Counted from the stretch's first letter, positions 31,813 to 43,320 are shown. The stretch is DNA of 64,000 bases from Hyposmocoma kahamanoa (GCF_003589595.1 NW_020653945.1:11449697-11513696); one strand, 5' to 3'. Program-made: numbers and translations. The notes: generated from the sequence alone by a model not told the origin.

Positions 31813-33640
31813 TCCTCACCTTTTACCTCACTCCTTTCACCATCCTCACGATATCTGAAAAAGCATGTTCCAGATTTCTGTTAAATAACATTATATTATA
31901 AAGGTTCACTAACAAAAAATCCTCTTCCTCCTCAAAGTTCCTATTGTCAAGTTTGTTTTGTAATGGGAACAACATTTCCATTATGATGAGTGCATAGTTT
32001 CTCCATTTTTTTTGTCAAAGTAACGAACGATATAAAAAGATTTAAACCAACTGTCATATAGGACCAAATACAAGGAGTCCAATCTAGTAAGCCTTATATA
32101 AATCAATAAGTTATATGATTTACCCTTCCATTGCCGGAGGCACAAAATATATTTGACAATAAAAAGCAAGTTGCAGTGACAACATGCTTTTTTTTCTACC
32201 GTACCAATAATGTTTTGTAGCAGTAAAAATAAATGTGTTATAAAGCAATTTTTGTCATTTTGTCAGCTACTTTTGTTAATTATTTATATGACAATAGAAT
32301 TTCAAACACAATGGGATTCTGAAACTTAATATAAAAGTCATCATGTGTCTTTACAAACAAAAGAATCTTCCGTAGGCTTAATTAAAGTTAAATGTACGTT
32401 TAATTAAACCTCGCTTGTCTTTTTATAGTAATGTTCTTCTTTCACATTTTGAATCAGGACATGCCGTAACTTTTTAGATTAGATCGCACAAAGTGTCTTG
32501 TGGAGTGAAAATAAAAATGCGATAAAAATGACAGTCGGTCACAGCTTCCCAGTGTAAACAAAATACTCGTACTTTTTGCAAATTTGAATAACTTTATCTT
32601 AGGGACGTCTAGATATATGTATATAAATTGCCCGGGTACAACTTACATGACGTGGCATCAAATAAACATGGTCGACCTTCTCCCTCTAAACCATTAAATT
32701 GCACCCTTCTTTTCGTATCTTGTATATTTCGTACAAAACTTACCAACTGTCATATTACCTGATTGGTGAGTTTAAATTCGGTACTAAATTTACATTTACA
32801 GTCATTGACTTACAAAAGTCAATGCTTATAGTACACATTTATCAGAAAAATAAATTATAGGAACTACAAGGAACTGCATTTGAAGAAACTTCTATTTGAA
32901 AGTTATTAACAAACGGATACGACGTACCTATATACTAAATCTATGGATACGACACTCTAATCGATGCATAATGGCCGTATTCCGAGAATAAAATCTTATT
33001 GGAAATTACAGTTTTTGTTTGTCATCCCATTAAGAAGTAAGTATTTCTATTGTACATTGTACTCCATCGAACTTCGATAAATTACCGATGAATTACTTTT
33101 TCAAAGACTGCACTAAGTAATATAAATAAAATACAAGTATTTATAATTTTTACGCAGTTTAATTACGTGGAAATATATTGCGTGCGATATATCTTGCGAG
33201 TATAGCCTGTTGGAGATAAATTAAATAGATACGACAGGAAATGAAAGTGCCCGGTGTGACAACTTCGCTCGATTGAATTGTAATACCGGGAGGCGGAGAA
33301 GTGCCCTGAGCCATTCACACTCGTAATTTGTACGTGGATTGTAGAAGTTGAGGTGAACGTATGAACCAATTTACCACCAGCCCTTCTTGCCACTTACCTG
33401 TAGGAATCTAGCAGTTATATGGAGCATGCTGCCTATAGATTTTATACATAGAATAAAGATTATCGTTTTATAAATGAAGTATACCTCTACATATAATTTA
33501 TAATAATTATGGGCCATTTGACGTTTAAGTGACTAAAAGAATGTAGAGTTCTCTTTACCAACTTGTTGTTTGGAGGTGACGACCTTACGTCCCTATCGCA
33601 AGACAAATTGTGGTATCATCGGGTGACCTCATTTTTAACA
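31813..33640. other. no gene supported; strong splice-donor-like site on minus strand near 33400
   Basis: Mostly AT-rich. On the minus strand near 33396-33408 the sequence CCTACAG|GTAAGTGG is an ideal donor. An AG at TCTATAG 36 bp upstream would define a tiny open exon (SMLHITARFLQ), which is not convincing by itself. Confidence 0.3.
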
Positions 33641-33644
33641 GACT

Positions 33645-33756
33645 ACTATAAAGGAGGAGCTTCACAATTCGACTGATTTTTTTTTGTGCGCATGTTACGC
33701 GATTAGTCCAACATTTGTAAACCGATTTCGATTATTCTTTTTTGATACAGTTGCAA
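33645..33756 (+). repeat. repeat B, copy 4 (5' fragment)
   Basis: AAGGAGGAGCTTCACAATTC, GCATGTTACGCGATTAGTCC, AAACCGATTTCGATTATTCT. It stops where TTGATACAGTTGC begins. Confidence 0.8.
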
Positions 33757-33995
33757 CGTGGTATTTTTCGTACTACAAATCGTGCCGAAAGTTAGATTTT
33801 TCGCACTAGTGCTTTTTTTTTCCTTTTTCCTTGCGGAAAGGCATATGGACCTCACAGCCTAGTATATTTTTTTAATCCATTACTAATCTCTTTTCTATTT
33901 TCGGGCCTAAGCCAAGTCTTCTTTTAAATATAACTTTTGTCTTGAATCAATAGGTATAGTCTTGTCCATTAAAATACTCTTCTGTTCTTTACAAT

Positions 33996-34430
33996 TTAAA
34001 TCTCTTCAACAGTATTTATTATAAATTCATAAAATGCTCCGAAGGTCTCAGTATTAATGAATAGTCCTTGAGTACTGCGCTGGACGTCCACTTCCTTATA
34101 AATTTCAGTTAGCCGGTCCATCAGCAGAAGGCGCTGAATGCCAAAGGACTGGTAAGTGAAGATGATGTGATCTGGAGTCTGATCGCTGTCTTGGCAGTAA
34201 GTACATTCAGGGGAATTAATCATTTTCATCCGGGGTAATTGACTGTTTAGTCGAGTATGTCCCAGTCTTAATCCAGTTATAGTGGTATAAAATTTTCTTT
34301 GTCTAGGTACTGTTGTAGTGAACCAGGGTCTCTTATTTACTTTATTAGTTCCTTCTACATATGTCGGCGTACCAAAGACCTTTCTAAATTCTAGTGGTTG
34401 TATTGTTTCATTCAACATTCTAATTCGCAT
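33996..34430 (-). pseudogene. C-terminal Cys/His tail of the I/R1-like LINE
   Basis: A 144-codon open frame includes KFYTTITGLRLGHTRLNSQL and SPECTYCQDSDQTPDHIIF. The GH...L...P-x-C-x-x-C...DH pattern is the usual end of I/R1-type LINE proteins. The final Cys of the knuckle is replaced (IIFTYQ). The stop is at 33996. Confidence 0.85.
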
Positions 34431-34439
34431 TAACTGCTT

Positions 34440-35604
34440 GCTCTAATAAGACAACACAGTCTTGATAAGGTAGGACGGCAACATTTGAACTGTCAAAGTA
34501 TTGACAATGGTTATTAGCATTTTCAAAGTTTGTAACGGATTTTGCAAGGAAGTCGGCTTTCTCGTTTCCAAAAACACCCTTGTGGGGCAGGAATCCACAC
34601 CAGAATAATATTAATGCCTATTTTCTTCAGCTCTGTCCAGGTATGCTTGATTTTATAAATTATGTAACTTAATGATGAATCCAACTATTATTTCATAAAG
34701 TTGTGAGAACACTCATACTGTCGCTCAATATAAGCGAGTTATTTTGAATTCTTTGGCTTCTAATATAGTGCAGCGCTGACAGTATAGCTGTGGCTTCTGC
34801 CGTGAAAATACTGGCCGTAGAGTTGAGTTTGTGACCTCTGCCAAACTTAAGAGTTGGGTCAAAAAAAAACCTCAGAAACGCCACCATCGCCTTTGGAACC
34901 ATCAGTGTATATTTGTCTGTAATTGTGCCACGTAGATAGGAATTTCTCGTATACTACTTCTTTGTTTGTTAACTCCTTGTCAAATATGACTTCCATCTTT
35001 GGGAATTTTGAATCAAAAGAGCAGGGCAATAGCTCACTTTGATAAATAGTGTATTGAATAATTTGTGCCAAATCAGAATAATCATTCAAAATAAATGGAA
35101 ATTTAGTGTAGCCAGATAAAGTGGGAATTGTTTTCTTTATTTTAGAAATTAGGGAATTGTTACTAATTGAGGAGAGCTTTAGAAGGAATTTAAATTTAAG
35201 AAATTTAAATCTTATTTTCAGTGGAGGTATGTTACACTCCAGCTGCAATGAAGCTATTGGAGATGTCCTGAATGCTCCGGTAATGTTTTTTACATTTTGA
35301 GTTTTATCTAATTCATCAATTAAGTTGGGTTTTCTGAATCCAAAACAAGACAGCCATACTCTAAATGACTCCTAATTAAAGATTTATTCAGAATTAATAA
35401 TATCAATGGATCAGCTCCCCAATATGTTCCTGCCAAAGTTTTTAAAGCATTAAATGCCTTACTCCATTTTGCTATTATATATATTGGTATTATATAGTTG
35501 ACATATGATTGCCAAGACAGATTGCTAGTGAAAATAACCTCTAAAAATTTGGCTTCTGTTGAGCAAATGATTTGCTTCATTATTGTACATAATACTAAAA
35601 TCAT
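34440..35604 (-). pseudogene. thumb and RNase H region of the I/R1-like LINE
   Basis: 35320-35604 reads EVIFTSNLSWQSYVNYI and LNKSLIRSHLEYGCLVL, the RT thumb. 34859-35248 ends in IYTDGSKGDGGVS, the first RNase H aspartate. 34693-34902 gives STASIFTAEATAILSAL (Glu) and LILSDSMSVL (second Asp). In a further frame near 34545-34600 FLPHKGVFGNEKADFLAK supplies the last Asp. All four acidic positions are visible across three frames, so the domain was complete before decay. Confidence 0.88.
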
Positions 35605-35698
35605 TAATTACTTGAGTAATAAATACTACGACTTTACTTTTGAAGACATTTATTTCCAAGTTAAGGTCAAAATACTTTTTTAAGCTTAAAACTCAATT

Positions 35699-36770
35699 TT
35701 AATTTAATGCACTTAGATCAGGTCCTGAACAATAAACAGCTAGGTCATCGGCATATAGTAGAGTATTTACATTTGGTCCTAATTCAGTGGTAATTCTGTT
35801 TATATACAATAAAAATATCAGTGGACACAGAATACTGCCTTGACAAGTACCCTTATATGACAATCTTGGGCCAATAAGACCATTATTGTATTTGACATAA
35901 ACTTGCCTGCTATTAAGAAAAGTGTATATCCAATTAATTAATTTTCCAGGCAAACCAATGGAGATCAATTCACTTGAAAGTATAGCAAAATTTACATTGT
36001 TAAATGCAGCAACTATGTCAAAGAATATACATACAAGTTTTCTTTTACAAGAGACAGCATTGTAAATGTCTAGTTGAAGATGACTTATGCTCTCCTGTGC
36101 TGATCTGCCTCTTCGAAAGCCGAATTGATTACTAGGTAGTATACCATTCCCCTCAACAAAAAATTCTAAACGTTGTTTTAACAGCTGTTCAAAGATTTCA
36201 CTATACAAGAGGTTAGGGCTATGGGACGGTAAGAGTCATGCTCATGTTCAATTTTGCCATGTTTTAAAACAGGAACTAAACAATCTTTCTTCCAGTCTGA
36301 TGGAATAAAATTATTAAACGATAAATAATTAAAAGTATTAAGCACTATTTTAAGACATCTGCATTTAAGTTTTTTAAGAAACATGGTAGGTATGCCATCT
36401 AAACCATATGCGGTATCACGTCGGGAATAGAGAGCTGACTTTAATTCTTGTATTGTGAAGGGTTCCAAGAGAAAATAATTGGTCTGATCTAAGTTTTGGG
36501 GCGTATTTTTTGACTTTTCGGAAACTTTATCAGGAGTGTATTTATTCAAAAATTCTGGAACCTAGTTATTATTATTAGAACCACCGTTGTGTTTAGGAAC
36601 ATACGTTTTATTAAACATTCTCATTTGTTTCCAGATAATACTTAATGGAGTGCTGCGAGTAAAAGTTTCACATAAAATGACCCAGCTGTTACGACGTTCC
36701 TGATTTAAGATAAATTTCTTTTTAACCTGAAGTCTTTTAAAGTTAATTAAATTTTCTTCTGTAGGGTTAT
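35699..36770 (-). pseudogene. reverse transcriptase core of the I/R1-like LINE
   Basis: The first piece (about 36178-36770) carries YGLDGIPTMFLKKL, IPSDWKKDCLVPVLKHGK and SYRPIALTSCIVK, the fingers motifs. The second (35699-36208) carries QFGFRRGRSAQESISHLQLD, the first palm aspartate in FFDIVAAFNNVN (usual Lys replaced by Ala), CQGSILCPLIFLLYIN and the catalytic LLYADDLAVYC. The two overlap in different frames near 36180-36208. The enzyme would copy the element RNA at the target nick. The catalytic residues are retained despite the frameshift. Confidence 0.9.
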
Positions 36771-36784
36771 GTTTGAAGTTTACA

Positions 36785-38390
36785 TATTTATTTATTTAAA
36801 CTTTACTGTACAATATACTGAAGTACAAATGGCGGACTTAATGCCATAAGGCATTATCTACCAGTCAACCATTGGGCCAAACAGAAAAAAAAACACAATA
36901 CGTTGGTGCTACACTTAAACAAGAAGAACAATAAACTAGAAAACTAATCGATAATTTGTATGGTATAAATAAATAACATACTATAAACATACTTATTATA
37001 CATACATCATAAACTTACATATATATATATTACAATAATAGGATAAATGTACCCAAAGCACCATTATACAGAGTCTTAATTTTGACAATTGTCAAACAGA
37101 TGCTTGCGCTTGAAAGATAATTTGGTCTGAACTTGTCTTGCATGGAGCGGGATCGCGTTTCAAAGAAGAATTGCATGAAGGGTAAAAAAATTAGACAAAA
37201 AAATCAGTGCGGTGAGAAGGAATAGAGAGCTTAAGACTACGGGAAGTTCGAAATTCGCAACCCGGGCGAGCGGTTTGAAATTGAAATGAACATTTAAGAT
37301 AATCAAGTGCAGCCGGGTCGAACAAGATGGAGAAAAGAGTGGTGTAAATTCTTAAGGACCTGCGTTCACGGATGAGAAGCCTATTTAGTTGACGACGAAA
37401 AGCAGAGATGTGATCATACTTCCGCAGACCAAAAATAAACCTAATACAGTTGTTAAGAAGACGATCTAATCTATTCAAAGAGACTTGAGAGATGTTACTA
37501 TAACACACGTCAGCATAATCAATCACAGGCATCACTAGAGCTTGAACAAGGAGAGTTTTGGTTTTAATTGGAAGAAAGTTCCTAAATCTGTATAGAGCTC
37601 TTAGTGTGTCTGTAACCCTACGACAAATGTCAGACACCTGGGGATCCCACGTAAGGTCTGTGTCAATAATAAGCCCCAGGTTCTTTACCTGATTTGACAG
37701 AGGAATCACTACGTTCTCAAACATTATTGGTGCCACGCACGACATATCACAAAATAAAAAAAGGCGTGAGTTTCCAAGGATGATGGCTTGACACATGGAA
37801 GGGTTGACATTGATACCAAATCTTTGGGAACAAATTGAGACGCGATGAAGGTCATCAATAATTAATACAATTGCATCACTGATGCCACCGACATTAACCT
37901 CGGTATACAGCTGAAAGTCGTCGGCATAGATTTATGAAAATAGAAAACAAGAGAGGAGAGAGAATTTCGTCCTGAGGTGCCCCAGAAGTGACTTTACACC
38001 ATTCTGAGAACGAGCGATCAATACGAATCGCTTGTGGGCGATCGCGGAGATAAGAAGAGAACCATTGAGCTGACGTTGATGAGATGTTTAGGAGAAGGTC
38101 ATGATCCACGACGTTCAGTACATTGGAGAAGTCAATTAGGACCAGCACAGTAAGTAGAGTATAGTCCGTGCTCCTCCTTACATCCTCAACAATCTTTAGC
38201 AAGGCAGTAGAAGTACTATGACCTGGTCGAAAACCTGATTGAAATGGAGAAAGGATATTGTTTGAGTAAACATAAACAAACAATTGTTTGTGAACGACAG
38301 CCTCTAAGACTTTAGAAAGAAAGGGAAGAATTGAGATGGGACAATGCTTGAGTAGACTTCGCGAGTAGAATTTACTGTTGTTTCAAGTCT
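36785..38390 (-). mobile_element. jockey/CR1-like LINE, 3' part
   Basis: The minus strand encodes HCPISILPFLSKVLEAVVHK, LSPFQSGFRPGHSTSTALLK, VLIDFSNVLNVVDHDLLLN, a shifted YADDFQLY (37917-37928), then LGLIIDTDLTWDPQVSDICR and LNRLDRLLNNCIRFIFGLRK. The 3' UTR (GCCTTATGGCATTAAGTCCG) ends with AAATAAATAAATATG at 36784. 5' truncation is near 38345-38390. A frameshift lies at the YADD motif. Confidence 0.9.
37191..38345 (-). pseudogene. reverse transcriptase of the jockey/CR1-like LINE
   Basis: Piece 1 (37894-38345) holds the fingers/palm motifs FQSGFRPGHSTSTALLKI and FSNVLNVVDHD (first aspartate region; AFD changed to NVLN-like) and GAPQDEILSPLLFSIFIN, where the usual QG is QD. The frame then slips by one base and YADDFQLYTEVNVGG continues in the frame of piece 2 (37191-37796), which covers the thumb and C-terminus and ends HRTDFFV. 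About 200 residues are intact after the slip. Not functional as it stands. Confidence 0.88.
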
Positions 38391-38722
38391 TAAACATAGA
38401 ACCAAAGAGATTGTATATTTATTTAATATGTATGTGCTTTGTGACGTAAGTCATTCGTCATTAAAACTTATATTTACTTACAAACATCTTATTTGTTTGA
38501 ATTGCATAGGAGTTTTATAAAATTACGGGTTACATTTAAAAATACCAAAATATTTTCCATAAAGATGGCTGATTGAGTATTAACAATGACCGGAGGTGAG
38601 TATTACGTAATTAATATTACTGAATTTTTATCAGACATGGAAATAAAATGAGTTATTTTATTAAATAATTTTTTATTTTACGTTCAATGTAGTTTTTTCG
38701 CAAATGTGTTAAAAAACGTCGA
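38391..38722. other. no gene recognised
   Basis: Does not continue either LINE. TTATTTATTAAATAATTTTTTATTTTACG low complexity occurs near 38655. Confidence 0.4.
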
Positions 38723-38840
38723 TTGATACACGTGCGAATTTGTCATTTTCACTTGTCTCGAGTCTTGACCCTCGCCTCTGCCTCGGTCCAAGAAGCCTCG
38801 AGATTCGTGAATAATGACTAACTTTCCGCACTTGTATCAA
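38723..38840. mobile_element. small MITE with TTGATACAMGTGCG ends
   Basis: TTGATACACGTGCG (38723-38736) and CGCACTTGTATCAA (38827-38840) are inverted with one mismatch. The interior (CTTGTCTCGAGTCTTGACCC, GAAGCCTCGAGATTCGTGAA) is partly symmetric too. A related left end (TTGATACAGTTGC) adjoins repeat B copy 4 at 33757. Confidence 0.75.
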
Positions 38841-38854
38841 AAATAACTATTTTT

Positions 38855-39060
38855 ATGGAAAAGGGGGTACCACCGTAATGATCACATTCAGATTTGAAAA
38901 AGATGTTCCATCCCATTCAAATTTCAAGAAGATGGTCCACCATAAGGGTGGGAAATAAAAGGATGAGTCCAGTTTATTGAAAATCTTCCCCTTTCCGTTA
39001 ATCGATTTCAAAAAAACTTGCCGCATACTATACTTGGTACTTGGTGTAACGGGCTACACA
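38855..39060 (+). repeat. repeat B, copy 5 (partial)
   Basis: TGGAAAAGGGGGTACC, CCCATTCAAATTTCAAGAAG, AGGGTGGGAAATAAAAGGAT, GTTAATCGATTTCAAAAAAA. Both termini are missing. Confidence 0.75.
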
Positions 39061-39100
39061 CATACATATATATAATTGCAATTAAAGTAAAGTTAGTTTA

Positions 39101-39394
39101 GTAGCAGTAGAGCTCCGTGTGAAAGAGTTCGTCTAGGCTAGTACTGCCACCTTACCTATTTCTGCTGCCAAGCAGTAATGTCAGCGTTATTGTGTTCCGG
39201 TTTCGAAGGGTGAAATTACGGGCACATGGGACTTGTCAACTTGTGTCTCAGGGTGACGGGCGCAGTGGTAGTGCCCCTTAGATCTTTGCAATTTAAAGTT
39301 CTGAGTGGCACTGTAACTGTTGTGGACAGGCGTGTAGCTTACCATCAGGCGCATGACTTGTTCGTCCCTAATCACTTGATTTTATTAAAAAAAG
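39101..39394 (+). repeat. repeat A, copy 7 (near full length)
   Basis: GTAGCAGTAGAGCTCCGTGT through GCTGCCAAGCAGTAATGTCA, GTCAACTTGTGTCTCAGGGT and GTGTAGCTTACCATCAGGCG to TTGATTTTATTAAAAAAA. The roughly 15-bp AAGGGTGCTGGTG segment is deleted. Confidence 0.92.
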
Positions 39395-40842
39395 TAAAAT
39401 ATTATTTTTTCCGAAAGCTGATCTGATAGTGGACATAACACAGATGAGAAGAACCCCTCCAATAGTGTATACCAGCTACCTTGTATTTGGGCTTATTCGT
39501 TTTGAAGGGGACTTCTATAGTATAGTGTATGTATTATCTCAGAACGACGAGGAGGTATGATATATAGGTATGATAGTATTTCATTGAAATATTATGGCTA
39601 ACCCGTATCTTAAGTTGTTAATTCATCTGGAAATCTGATTAACTGCCTACAATAGAGAATATTCACGTGCTTTGAAGCTTGATATTCGATAAAGGCTTTA
39701 TGGATAGAGAAAGAATGTGAAACGGGAAGGATTTTTATTACCATAGTCCAACATGTAATCCTTTGCCGTTGCTCGTTTAGAAATTAAAACACATATCGTA
39801 ATTACTTCGTACGTTCGTAACAATATGCCTATAGCACTTTTGAGATGTACATAATTTAAAAAATGCTTAAATAAATAGAATTTGCTGAGGGCAGTTACCG
39901 ATAGATTAAGATTTAGATATTTTTGACTGCAGATTGAATTTTCGAAAACTAAATTTTTCGAAGACTGAATTTTCGAAATTTTCAGATAACTCTTTTTAAC
40001 AAAGCTTTGTGGGAGCTACGTAGGTATATGTATATGATACGGGCAATAATGTAATAAAAAATGCACGATTAATAATTTTTCTCGGTCAGTATGAATAATG
40101 ATCACCTTGTCTTGGTCAAAGTAATAAGACAAAATGATCTGTAATGTTTTGGTTAAGTTATTGCCCGCAAGAAATAGGGAACTATTGATACTACCCGGTT
40201 CAAGTGATAAGTTCACGCCATCGACATCATACGATGGTTCACGCCATCTTAAACCTGAATTTATAAAATGGAACATGTCCGACTGGGCCATTATAAATAT
40301 GGACTGACCAAAGTAATAAATTTATCAATGGCGACGCTCTTCATTCGGTCATTAATCGTAATGACGGATTAATCAAATTTCCCGTAACATGTATATCTAA
40401 ATTATGAGAACGTGCATACAATACAATACATTAAATAATTATAAACTGTGAAATGAAACGGTAAACCCGACGGGTGGGAATTCAAATAGCTTGTATTCCG
40501 TATTGTCAGTTGAGACAAGGAATTGCGAAGGGAAGACGGAATATTGCTCGCAAATACTAGCAATTGCATAGAGTTGTAGACCTTTCAATAATATTTAAAT
40601 TAATATATTATTTTAGTTTACTGATAACATCACTGGCAAACTTATCTGGGTAGTCGACTCTTTGTACATACCCGTTAGTGTAAATCGGAAAATTGTTTGT
40701 GCAATGATATTTCCGTCATTTAATAACCATTGTTATAAAAACTGAAATACTTTTAATGTAATAAATTTTAAATGTAATTTCGTGTGTGTGTCATTAGAAT
40801 TAGAAAAAAAAATTAAACGAAGAATATCGGTCACAGTGCGTA
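39395..40842. other. no gene recognised
   Basis: AT-rich DNA. A 91-codon minus frame at 40016-40291 has no recognisable motif. Confidence 0.35.
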
Positions 40843-41070
40843 TTGGAAAAAAGGACAGTCAGTGTGCTTGCCAACAGCTCTAGTAGTGAGTCCGTGTTGA
40901 GGATTCAGTTCAGTCTGTCGACAATGAAATATAGAAGCGGTTCGGGAAGTTCATTTTACGGTCGGCGGCCCGGCCCCGGCGGAATGACGCCGCGCTACGT
41001 GTTTATTGCTGAACAACTACACCCGCATTATTTTGCTTCGGCTATTTTTGGCATTTCATCCCTAACGTAA
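40843..41070 (+). CDS. candidate first exon / CpG-rich start region
   Basis: 40900-41010 is GC/CpG-rich in an AT-rich setting. It contains TTCAGTTCAGTCTGTCG, which fits the arthropod TCAGT initiator, followed by ATGAAATATAGAAGCGG. The frame reads MKYRSGSGSSFYGRRPGPGG then MTPRYVF; a GT (CTACGTGTTT) could be a donor. I do not recognise the peptide. The stop-bounded frame is 75 codons. It may be a promoter and 5' exon, or chance. Confidence 0.2.
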   Translation: MEKRTVSVLANSSSSESVLRIQFSLSTMKYRSGSGSSFYGRRPGPGGMTPRYVFIAEQLHPHYFASAIFGISSLT

Positions 41071-41214
41071 TCGGATACCAACTGTGTTGCTTCTCCTGTA
41101 TGAAATCACCGCCTTAATTTAGCAAATTTCATTGTTTGTATTTGCTTCATAGCGGATTGCAATTGTACATTTGTTATAGAAAGTATCAGTTGTAGTGGAT
41201 GTTGTGCTTGTTAC

Positions 41215-42802
41215 ATATTATTAGAAGGGATCACTCTTTGCAGACAATTCGCGTCTGGATGCCACAGGGATCCTTCTACCTTCTTTATCTTTCACTGGCT
41301 GCTGTATGGCGCACGTTCGCATGCACCAAAAAGAGGTACTTAGAACTCTGCGAGGTCTGGACATGAATAAAGATAACGAGCCAGATGGTATTCCAGCAAT
41401 AGTTCTGCGTAACTGTGCGCCAGAGTTGTCTCCTGTTCTCACACGCTTGTATCGCCTCCCTCTTGAGACTAGTGTAGTTCCCTGGTCGTGGGTGCTTGCA
41501 AACGTGCAACCTGTGCCCAAAAAAGGAAGCAGAGCGGTCTCTGTCTACTATCCACCTATCTCGGTCACTTCCATACTCTGCAAAATTATGGAACGTGTAC
41601 TTAATAGCCGTCTCTTATCGTACATTGAATACAACGATCTCCTCAGTGATCATCAGTATGGATTCCGACGAGGGTGATCTTCTTGTGTACGCCTCTCATC
41701 TATGGAAACCCTTTGCATTTGAATGGTGCAGTCCTTGCAGTGTCTTTTGATATTTATAAAGCTTTTGACAGGATCTGGCACGCAAGCCTTTTAAACAAGC
41801 TTCCCTCTTATGGTCTTCCCATTGACCTTGGCAATTAGATTTCAGATTTCTTGAGTGAACGTTCGATTCGAGTGGTCTTAGAAGTCTACTCTTCCGAACA
41901 TCGGGCGATAGTTCCTCAGGGGTCCTGTGGGTACTGTCCGCAACTCTCTTTCTGCTGCATATTAATGATATGTAAATCCAGGTGCCTTTGGGTATGCTGA
42001 TGATAACACAGTTGTGGCAATGCCAACCTTGTAAAATGTAATAATACCAAAACTCAGGTGTGTCTATTCTCTCTCCTCTCCTCCGTCTTTTCGTGAAATA
42101 TCCATATCGAAATCTGACCGTCTCCAGGTACTTGGAATGGACCTGTCGTCCAATCTCAACTTCGGCAGATACATTGAATCCATGGCCGAAAATGCAGCCA
42201 GGAAGCTTGGCATCCTTTCCAAGGTGAGGCATTACTTCACGCCGGGACAGTACTTCAGCTATACCAGCCACAAGTCTGATCGTGTATAGAGTACTGCTAT
42301 CGCTTATGGGATGGCTCTGCTAAATACCAACTGGCCACCTTGAATTCAATCGACAAACATGCCAAGAGGCTTATAGGTGACTCGGAATTAGTAAACCCGA
42401 AGCTGCAGAACCTTGAACACCGTCGTAAAATTGCCTGCTTATCGGTATTCTACTAGATATATCACGGAGAGTGTGCGATGGAATTGCATAATTTGATTCC
42501 GCCTTCTCTTTTCCATCATCGGGGGACTAGGCGTAGGCAGGGATTCCACCCCTATGTTGTGGATATTCCATGGATTTGCATGAAGCGTTTCGCTTCCACA
42601 TTTATATAGCGAACGGCTATGGAGTGGAATTCCCTGCCTGCAGACTTGTTCCCTGAAAGTTATAACTTGTACCTCTTCAAGGCGAGAGTGAATAGGCATT
42701 ATTTCCCTCACCTCATCGTCACTTTCCACCAGGTGAGATGGAGGTCAAAAGCGCACTTATTGTTTATATAAAAAAGGGAATAAAATAATAATAATAATAA
42801 TA
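41215..42802 (+). mobile_element. jockey/CR1-like LINE, decayed 3' part with AAT tail
   Basis: Coding remnants run continuously from LFADNSRLDATGILLPSL (about 41230) to FPESYNLYLFKARVNRHYFP (about 42650). The element ends in a short 3' UTR and a (AAT)n tail at 42783-42802. The 5' region is truncated. Many frameshifts and stops are present. A small piece of the same 3' end occurs at 51793-51870. Confidence 0.9.
41221..42770 (+). pseudogene. reverse transcriptase pseudogene of the jockey/CR1-like LINE
   Basis: The best piece, 41306-41677, reads NKDNEPDGIPAIVLRNCAPE, LANVQPVPKKGSR, ISVTSILCKIMERVLNSRLL and LLSDHQYGFRRG, the fingers and first palm motifs. A frameshift follows. SFDIYKAFDRIWHASLLNKL then has an in-frame TAG (GN*ISDFLSERSIRVV), and VPQG is recognisable before another shift. 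The catalytic YADD is reduced to a YADD-like GYADDNT trace near 41995. The C-terminus MEWNSLPADLFPESYNLYLF is clear at 42620-42680. Confidence 0.88.
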
Positions 42803-42834
42803 AGTCCAAAAACACAATATACCAAAGAGTTTTA

Positions 42835-43120
42835 GTAGCAGTAGAGCTCCTTGTGGAAGAGTTCTTCCAGGTAAGTATTACCACCTTACCTATTTCTGCC
42901 GCCAACCAGTAATGTGAGCATTACTGCGTTCCGGTTTGAAGGGTAACGGTGCTAGTGAATTGCAGGCACATGGGACTTGTCAACTTATACCCCTTATGCC
43001 CCTCACTTCTTTGTAATTTAAAGTTCTGAGCGGCACAGCAACTATTATGGACAGGCGTTTCGCTTACCAGCAGGTGTTTGTTTGTTCTTGTTCGTCTCGT
43101 CACTTGGTATCATAAAAAAT
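42835..43120 (+). repeat. repeat A, copy 8
   Basis: Near full-length: GTAGCAGTAGAGCTCCTTGT to GTCACTTGGTATCATAAAAA. The GGGTGACGGGCGCAG block is replaced by a shorter ACCCCTTATGCCCC. It lies 32 bp downstream of the LINE AAT tail. Confidence 0.9.
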
Positions 43121-43320
43121 TAAACATTTTTACATAATATGTACTTTATGCTTGTATAGATGGTTATGGTGATAGATCATCCCTAGTTCAGAAAATTATT
43201 GATAGTTACTTAAAGATTTATAAGTCGATAAATTAGAGATACTATAGGTATATAAAAATAGAATATTAAACTATTTTTACGGATCTAATAATTCTATGTA
43301 AATAAAAAAATAATTCTATG
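43121..43320. other. no feature
   Basis: AT-rich, nothing recognised. Confidence 0.4.

Larger units (their letters stand above)
33850..36784 (-). mobile_element. I/R1-like LINE with RNase H, 5'-truncated
   Basis: Reading on the minus strand from 36784 to about 33850: a pre-RT region (RRNSWVILCETFTRSTPLSI), fingers (YSRRDTAYGLDGIPTMFLKK), palm, thumb, RNase H and a C-terminal Cys/His tail, in the order known for I/R1-type LINE second ORFs. No endonuclease domain or first ORF is present, so the copy is 5' truncated. Several frameshifts and at least one stop (just before VPEFLNKYTPD) make it non-functional. Its truncated 5' end abuts another LINE's 3' end at 36784. Confidence 0.92.

Noticed and set aside
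33396..33440. 36-nt micro-exon on the minus strand
   Set aside because: The donor CAG|GTAAGT is excellent, but the upstream acceptor is weak and no partner exon is visible.
41696..42271. 191-codon minus-strand ORF as a gene
   Set aside because: It is the antisense shadow of the decayed LINE reverse transcriptase on the plus strand.
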